Below are positions 46,065 through 49,308 of a stretch of DNA of 49,308 nt, one piece after another. The position numbers and the translations under genes are program-made. Each line of letters begins with the position of its first letter. The first letter of the stretch is position 1. The notes below the pieces were generated by a model. It was not told the DNA's origin, ran no database searches, and worked only from the letters and a program-made list of their open reading frames with translations. The DNA is from Polysphondylium violaceum (lineage: Eukaryota > Evosea > Eumycetozoa > Dictyosteliales > Dictyosteliaceae), in contig AJWJ01000126.1 of assembly GCA_000277445.1 (NCBI GenBank), positions 1 to 49,308 on the forward strand. Reading direction: 5' to 3'.

Positions 46065-47492
46065 ATGGCATCACTAACAGATAAAAAACAAATTGTGTTG
46101 GTTTTGGTTATTGTCATCACTTGTATTATTGGATACCAATTCTATGTAACAAGACCTCAACTCATTGTAGAAAACAACAATAACAATAATCATCAACAAA
46201 ATAATAATAATAATCATCATCAAAATAATAATCACAATAATAATAATAATGAAAATACATTAGCACCAATTAAAACAAATACAGAATTGGATGCCAATGT
46301 ACAAAAATTATTAGAACTTCAAAAACAACTTTCTGTACAAATTGAATTTTTAAATCTAAAGGTCTCTGAACAAGAAAAACTTCTCAATGTAGCAAATCAG
46401 GTCATGAAACGATCATTGCCTAAACCTACTTTGCCTCCCTTGGATCAAGTTGGTGACAAAGAAAGAGACGAAGCAATCCAAACTAGAATCCAAAAGACCA
46501 AGCAAAATATACCAAACACTTGTATACCCACTACCAATGGAAGCTTGGCTTGCATGCCAAACTTTATCATCATTGGCACAATGAAGAGTGGCACCACATT
46601 TTTGGATTTTTATCTTCAAATGCATCCTAGATTGGCCAAACACAAGATCAAAGAAGTTTGGTTCTTTAACAGTCACTATTACAAGGGCTTGGAATGGTAT
46701 GCCAAGAATTTTGAACAACCAACCTCTTTTGAAAATCAAAGAGTCATTAGTGAAGCTACACCATTCTATGTCAACCACCCATACACACCAACTCGTATGT
46801 ATGCCGCTTTAAAAGACGTCAAATTGGTTCTTATGCTCCGTGATCCAGTCGAACGTTGTCTATCTCAATATCACTTTTCTTTGAAATGGATCGAGAGAAA
46901 TAAAGCCCCCAAACTCAAGCCAGAACACACTTTTGAAAATCTCATCTACGAAGAGGCCGAGGTTATTCAAACTTGTGTCCGTGGAAACTCTGAATACAAC
47001 AGCAAGTATGCACAATTCAACAAAGACAAAGAGGAAGGCGTCATCGACATGAATAGAGAGTGGAACGAAACAAATCCATTTACAAAGAAACACAATGACA
47101 AGGGTTGGAACTTTTACGAACAATGCTCTAGCTGTGACAAATGTTTCCAAACAGGATCTATTTTGCACACCTCTGGTCATCCAACCTTTGGTATGTTGGC
47201 AAAGAGTCTCTACTATGAACAAATAGAGTATTGGTTGAATTTCTATCCACTCTCTCAAATTCATATTATCCGTTATGAAGATTTAACTTCTCGACCTGAA
47301 GGTGTCATAAGAGACGTCGAACAATTTTTAGGTTTGGAGGAATTCAACGGCTATGGTGACTTTGTTCCAAAAAATGTAGTCAGTCACGATGATATGGATC
47401 CAAAAATAAGAGAATTTTTAGTAGATTACTTTAGAGAACCAAATGAAAAACTTTATAAACTTTTAGGTAGAGATTTTGGTTGGGCAAGATAA
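46065..47492 (+). CDS. Golgi-type sulfotransferase, type II membrane protein (475 aa)
   Basis: Single exon from ATG 46065 (MASLTDKKQ). A short cytoplasmic end is followed by one membrane segment (about 10-28, IVLVLVIVITCIIGYQFYV), an Asn/His-rich stem (36-65), a coiled region, then a sulfotransferase domain from about 168. The PAPS-binding 5'-phosphosulfate loop is GTMKSGTTF (171-179) and the 3'-phosphate motif LRDPVERCLSQY follows in the usual place; the tail RYEDLTSRP is typical. The layout matches carbohydrate sulfotransferases such as heparan sulfate N/3-O types in the Golgi lumen. The paired Cys (CSSCDKC) may form lumenal disulfides. Predicted role: sulfation of secreted or surface glycans using PAPS; acceptor unknown. 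Confidence 0.93.
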   Translation: MASLTDKKQIVLVLVIVITCIIGYQFYVTRPQLIVENNNNNNHQQNNNNNHHQNNNHNNNNNENTLAPIKTNTELDANVQKLLELQKQLSVQIEFLNLKVSEQEKLLNVANQVMKRSLPKPTLPPLDQVGDKERDEAIQTRIQKTKQNIPNTCIPTTNGSLACMPNFIIIGTMKSGTTFLDFYLQMHPRLAKHKIKEVWFFNSHYYKGLEWYAKNFEQPTSFENQRVISEATPFYVNHPYTPTRMYAALKDVKLVLMLRDPVERCLSQYHFSLKWIERNKAPKLKPEHTFENLIYEEAEVIQTCVRGNSEYNSKYAQFNKDKEEGVIDMNREWNETNPFTKKHNDKGWNFYEQCSSCDKCFQTGSILHTSGHPTFGMLAKSLYYEQIEYWLNFYPLSQIHIIRYEDLTSRPEGVIRDVEQFLGLEEFNGYGDFVPKNVVSHDDMDPKIREFLVDYFREPNEKLYKLLGRDFGWAR

Positions 47493-47682
47493 ATATTATT
47501 CAAATTATTTAATTTAATTTTTAAAAAAAAATAAATCTCTTTTTTTATAAACATTTTTTTATCTTGATTAAAAGTCTAGATTCCTTGTATCAACAAGATT
47601 AACTGTTTTTAAATTTAAACTTCAATTTTATTTTTTATCAGCATTATATTATAATAATGAAATTAACTATGACTTTAATCTT

Positions 47683-48144
47683 ATGGATACAACTGATAGC
47701 CGAGAAATTTATGAAGATAATCAAGAAATATATTGTATCGATCGCAGTTGTGGTAGTCTTTCAAGGAAGAGTATTCCAAAATATTCTCGATCGCTATGGA
47801 AAGAATGTTTACAATTATTGAAAACAAAAATTACACTAACTGAATTAAGTATTGGTCACTACCTATGCCCATGTTACGATGGTTCCAAGAAACTGAATCA
47901 ACAATCAATAAATCAATTAAAACATTGTACTTGGATTTTGATACTAGAAAGAAAAAGACACTTATTAATGCAGTTTTTATTTCATCTCTGTTACAAAACA
48001 ATACAACAATAGAAAGTCTATATTGGTATTGATTATCATTGGGAAGAATCTTTGCACAATGACATTTTGAATTCAAAACCATCAAGCTCAAAATGCTTCA
48101 TTGGGTATGCACCGAATATGCCAATGTCTTCTCAATTCTCAAAT
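47683..48144 (+). pseudogene. Decayed LRR-like gene fragment
   Basis: One frame (47683-48012) reads SLWKECLQLLKTKITLTELSIG, an LRR-like unit. From about 47917 the sense continues better in another frame (IKTLYLDFDTRKKKTLINAV then SSLLQNNTTIESLYWY), again LRR-like, until a stop at 48030; weaker sequence (FEFKTIKLKMLHWVCTEYAN) follows to about 48144. So at least one frameshift and one stop interrupt a former leucine-rich protein. An alternative is that the first frame is a short intact gene, or that an unrecognised intron explains the shift. No recognisable start domain; LRR resemblance is by eye. Confidence 0.4.
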
Positions 48145-49308
48145 AACGCATATGAATAAGCCGCAATGTAGAAAAACGTATGGTAACGAGACCAAAGGGT
48201 GGAGTTGCAAAAAATAGGTTTCCTTCACGTGAAACAGTGGGTAAAATTTGAGTGGTCCCTAAATTTCTGATTTATTTGCTATTTTAAGAATATTTTGGAC
48301 TTGGAGGAATATTTCTCAATATTCTTCCACCAGGAAAGGAAAATCTCTAGTTAATTTTTCTGGAGCTTCAGAAAAAAAAAACACCTTCGGGTTCTGATAA
48401 AAATGATCATAGATAAAAAATACTCAAAATTTGATTGAAAGCCCTTTGAAGGCCAAGAATAGATTGATGATAAGTTTGTCAGGATTAAAAAAATTGATCG
48501 AATTTTAGTCAAAAAAAAAATTAAAAATTCTTAAATTTTCAAGATTGAAATCGATGACTATTTGGCAAATATAGCCGTTTGTATTGTAAAATAATAATCA
48601 ATGATTTTATTCCTTATCCACCAATTTCAAGACCAATTGTAAACAATTACCTATCTTCATTTACAACAGATGATTCATATCCTCCTAAACCTGCAAATTT
48701 AAATCACGGTTATACAAGTGTTTTAATTCCAAGTGATACTATGTCTTTATTACAAAATGATTCATAAATGGTTGATACCTTATATCCTCAAGGAGGTCAC
48801 AACAAGCCTTTCTAGAGAATATGTGATTTAAAATACATATCTTCCCAAATATTCTTTATATAAAGTCCATTGCAAGAATTGTTATTCAAAAAGATTGATC
48901 AATTGTAATTTTATAACTTTGTATTTGAGTTTATTTCCATTAATTATTTTTTTGACTTCTAAGTTCCAAATTAATATTTGATATTAATAATAAACGTTCT
49001 GTTCCTATATATCTGGGTCCATATATTACTTTTTATTCCTATGGGATAAGAAACTGAAATTGATTTTTGCATCTGCCCTGGTGGTTCCCGAAAAAAAAAC
49101 TACGTTAGTTTTTTTTTTTTTTTTTCAAATTTTTTTCTCAAATTTCTAAGATCAGTTTAAACCTGGTGATGAATGATTCATTTTGTTAAACGATCTGGTC
49201 CCAAACTTATAAAAGGGAACCTATTGATACAATGTCAAAAAAAATATATATATATATATATATAATTAGAAAATGTCTATCTATAGTTAAAATAAAGAGA
49301 AGCGACTT
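48145..49308. other. Gene-poor end of window
   Basis: AT-rich DNA with no supported gene. An 11-bp stem-loop is at 48303-48328 (GGAGGAATATT, TCTC, AATATTCTTCC). A 62-codon frame without ATG at 48579-48767 is not recognisable. T-run 49108-49124. Confidence 0.5.
49244..49264. repeat. AT dinucleotide microsatellite
   Basis: Uninterrupted (AT)n of about ten units. Confidence 0.85.

Noticed and set aside
48579-48767. 62-codon frame ending ..SDTMSLLQNDS
   Set aside because: No ATG start and no recognisable similarity. It could be an exon or relic, but the sequence alone does not support a call.
49273-49308. AAAATGTCTATC resembling the array-gene first exon, with TATAAAAGG 65 nt upstream
   Set aside because: Frame stops after five codons, the next bases do not give a GTATGT donor, and the window ends. 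Too short to distinguish from chance.

Overview
The window is nuclear DNA of a social amoeba (Dictyostelia). Evidence: AT-rich spacers full of A and T runs; short GT-AG introns of about 57-94 nt; Asn-, Gln-, Thr- and His-homopolymers inside proteins; and lineage-typical families (an FNIP-repeat protein, a long ankyrin-repeat protein, and a cluster of tiny hssA/B-like genes). Coding DNA is less AT-extreme than I would expect for D. discoideum, so another genus such as Cavenderia or Heterostelium is plausible; I cannot settle the species. I found no tRNA, rRNA, CRISPR array or intact mobile element.

Layout. 1-8.6 kb, all minus strand: VIT/vWA protein, small acidic CaaX protein, helical-repeat plus PH (Melted/VEPH-like) protein, eIF4E. 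8.6-10.5 kb: long simple-sequence spacer. 10.5-14.9 kb: a short OSTC-like ORF, an ADP-ribosylglycohydrolase with a C-terminal CaaX box, and convergent fidgetin-like AAA ATPase fignl1; the last two genes are separated by a strong inverted repeat. 14.9-17.5 kb: 2.7 kb divergent promoter spacer. 17.5-22.9 kb, plus strand: SLK/LOK-type Ste20 kinase, mitochondrial-type rhodanese, GrpB/UPF0157 protein. 24.0-28.0 kb: five tandem copies of a 63-64 residue protein with a 10-13 nt first coding exon. 28.2-36.8 kb, minus strand: mcm3, a type I membrane protein with a GAIN/GPS-like stalk, and an ankyrin-repeat protein. 37.3-44.6 kb, plus strand: LIM protein, a candidate structured small RNA, MAP65/PRC1/Ase1, an F-box-like protein, cdc73. 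44.7-47.5 kb: FNIP protein (minus) and a Golgi-type sulfotransferase (plus). 47.5-49.3 kb: gene-poor DNA with a decayed LRR-like gene.

Most single-copy genes are core housekeeping genes (translation initiation, replication licensing, Paf1 complex, DNA repair/microtubule AAA, cytokinesis MAP, cortical kinase). They are not arranged as a pathway. The unusual parts are the five-gene array, whose second exon and 3' UTR are nearly identical while introns and most promoter sequence have diverged, and a 61-nt hairpin at 37957-38017 followed by a T run. Most genes needed splicing to be read; exon coordinates are given per gene and were derived by joining reading frames at GT-AG sites.
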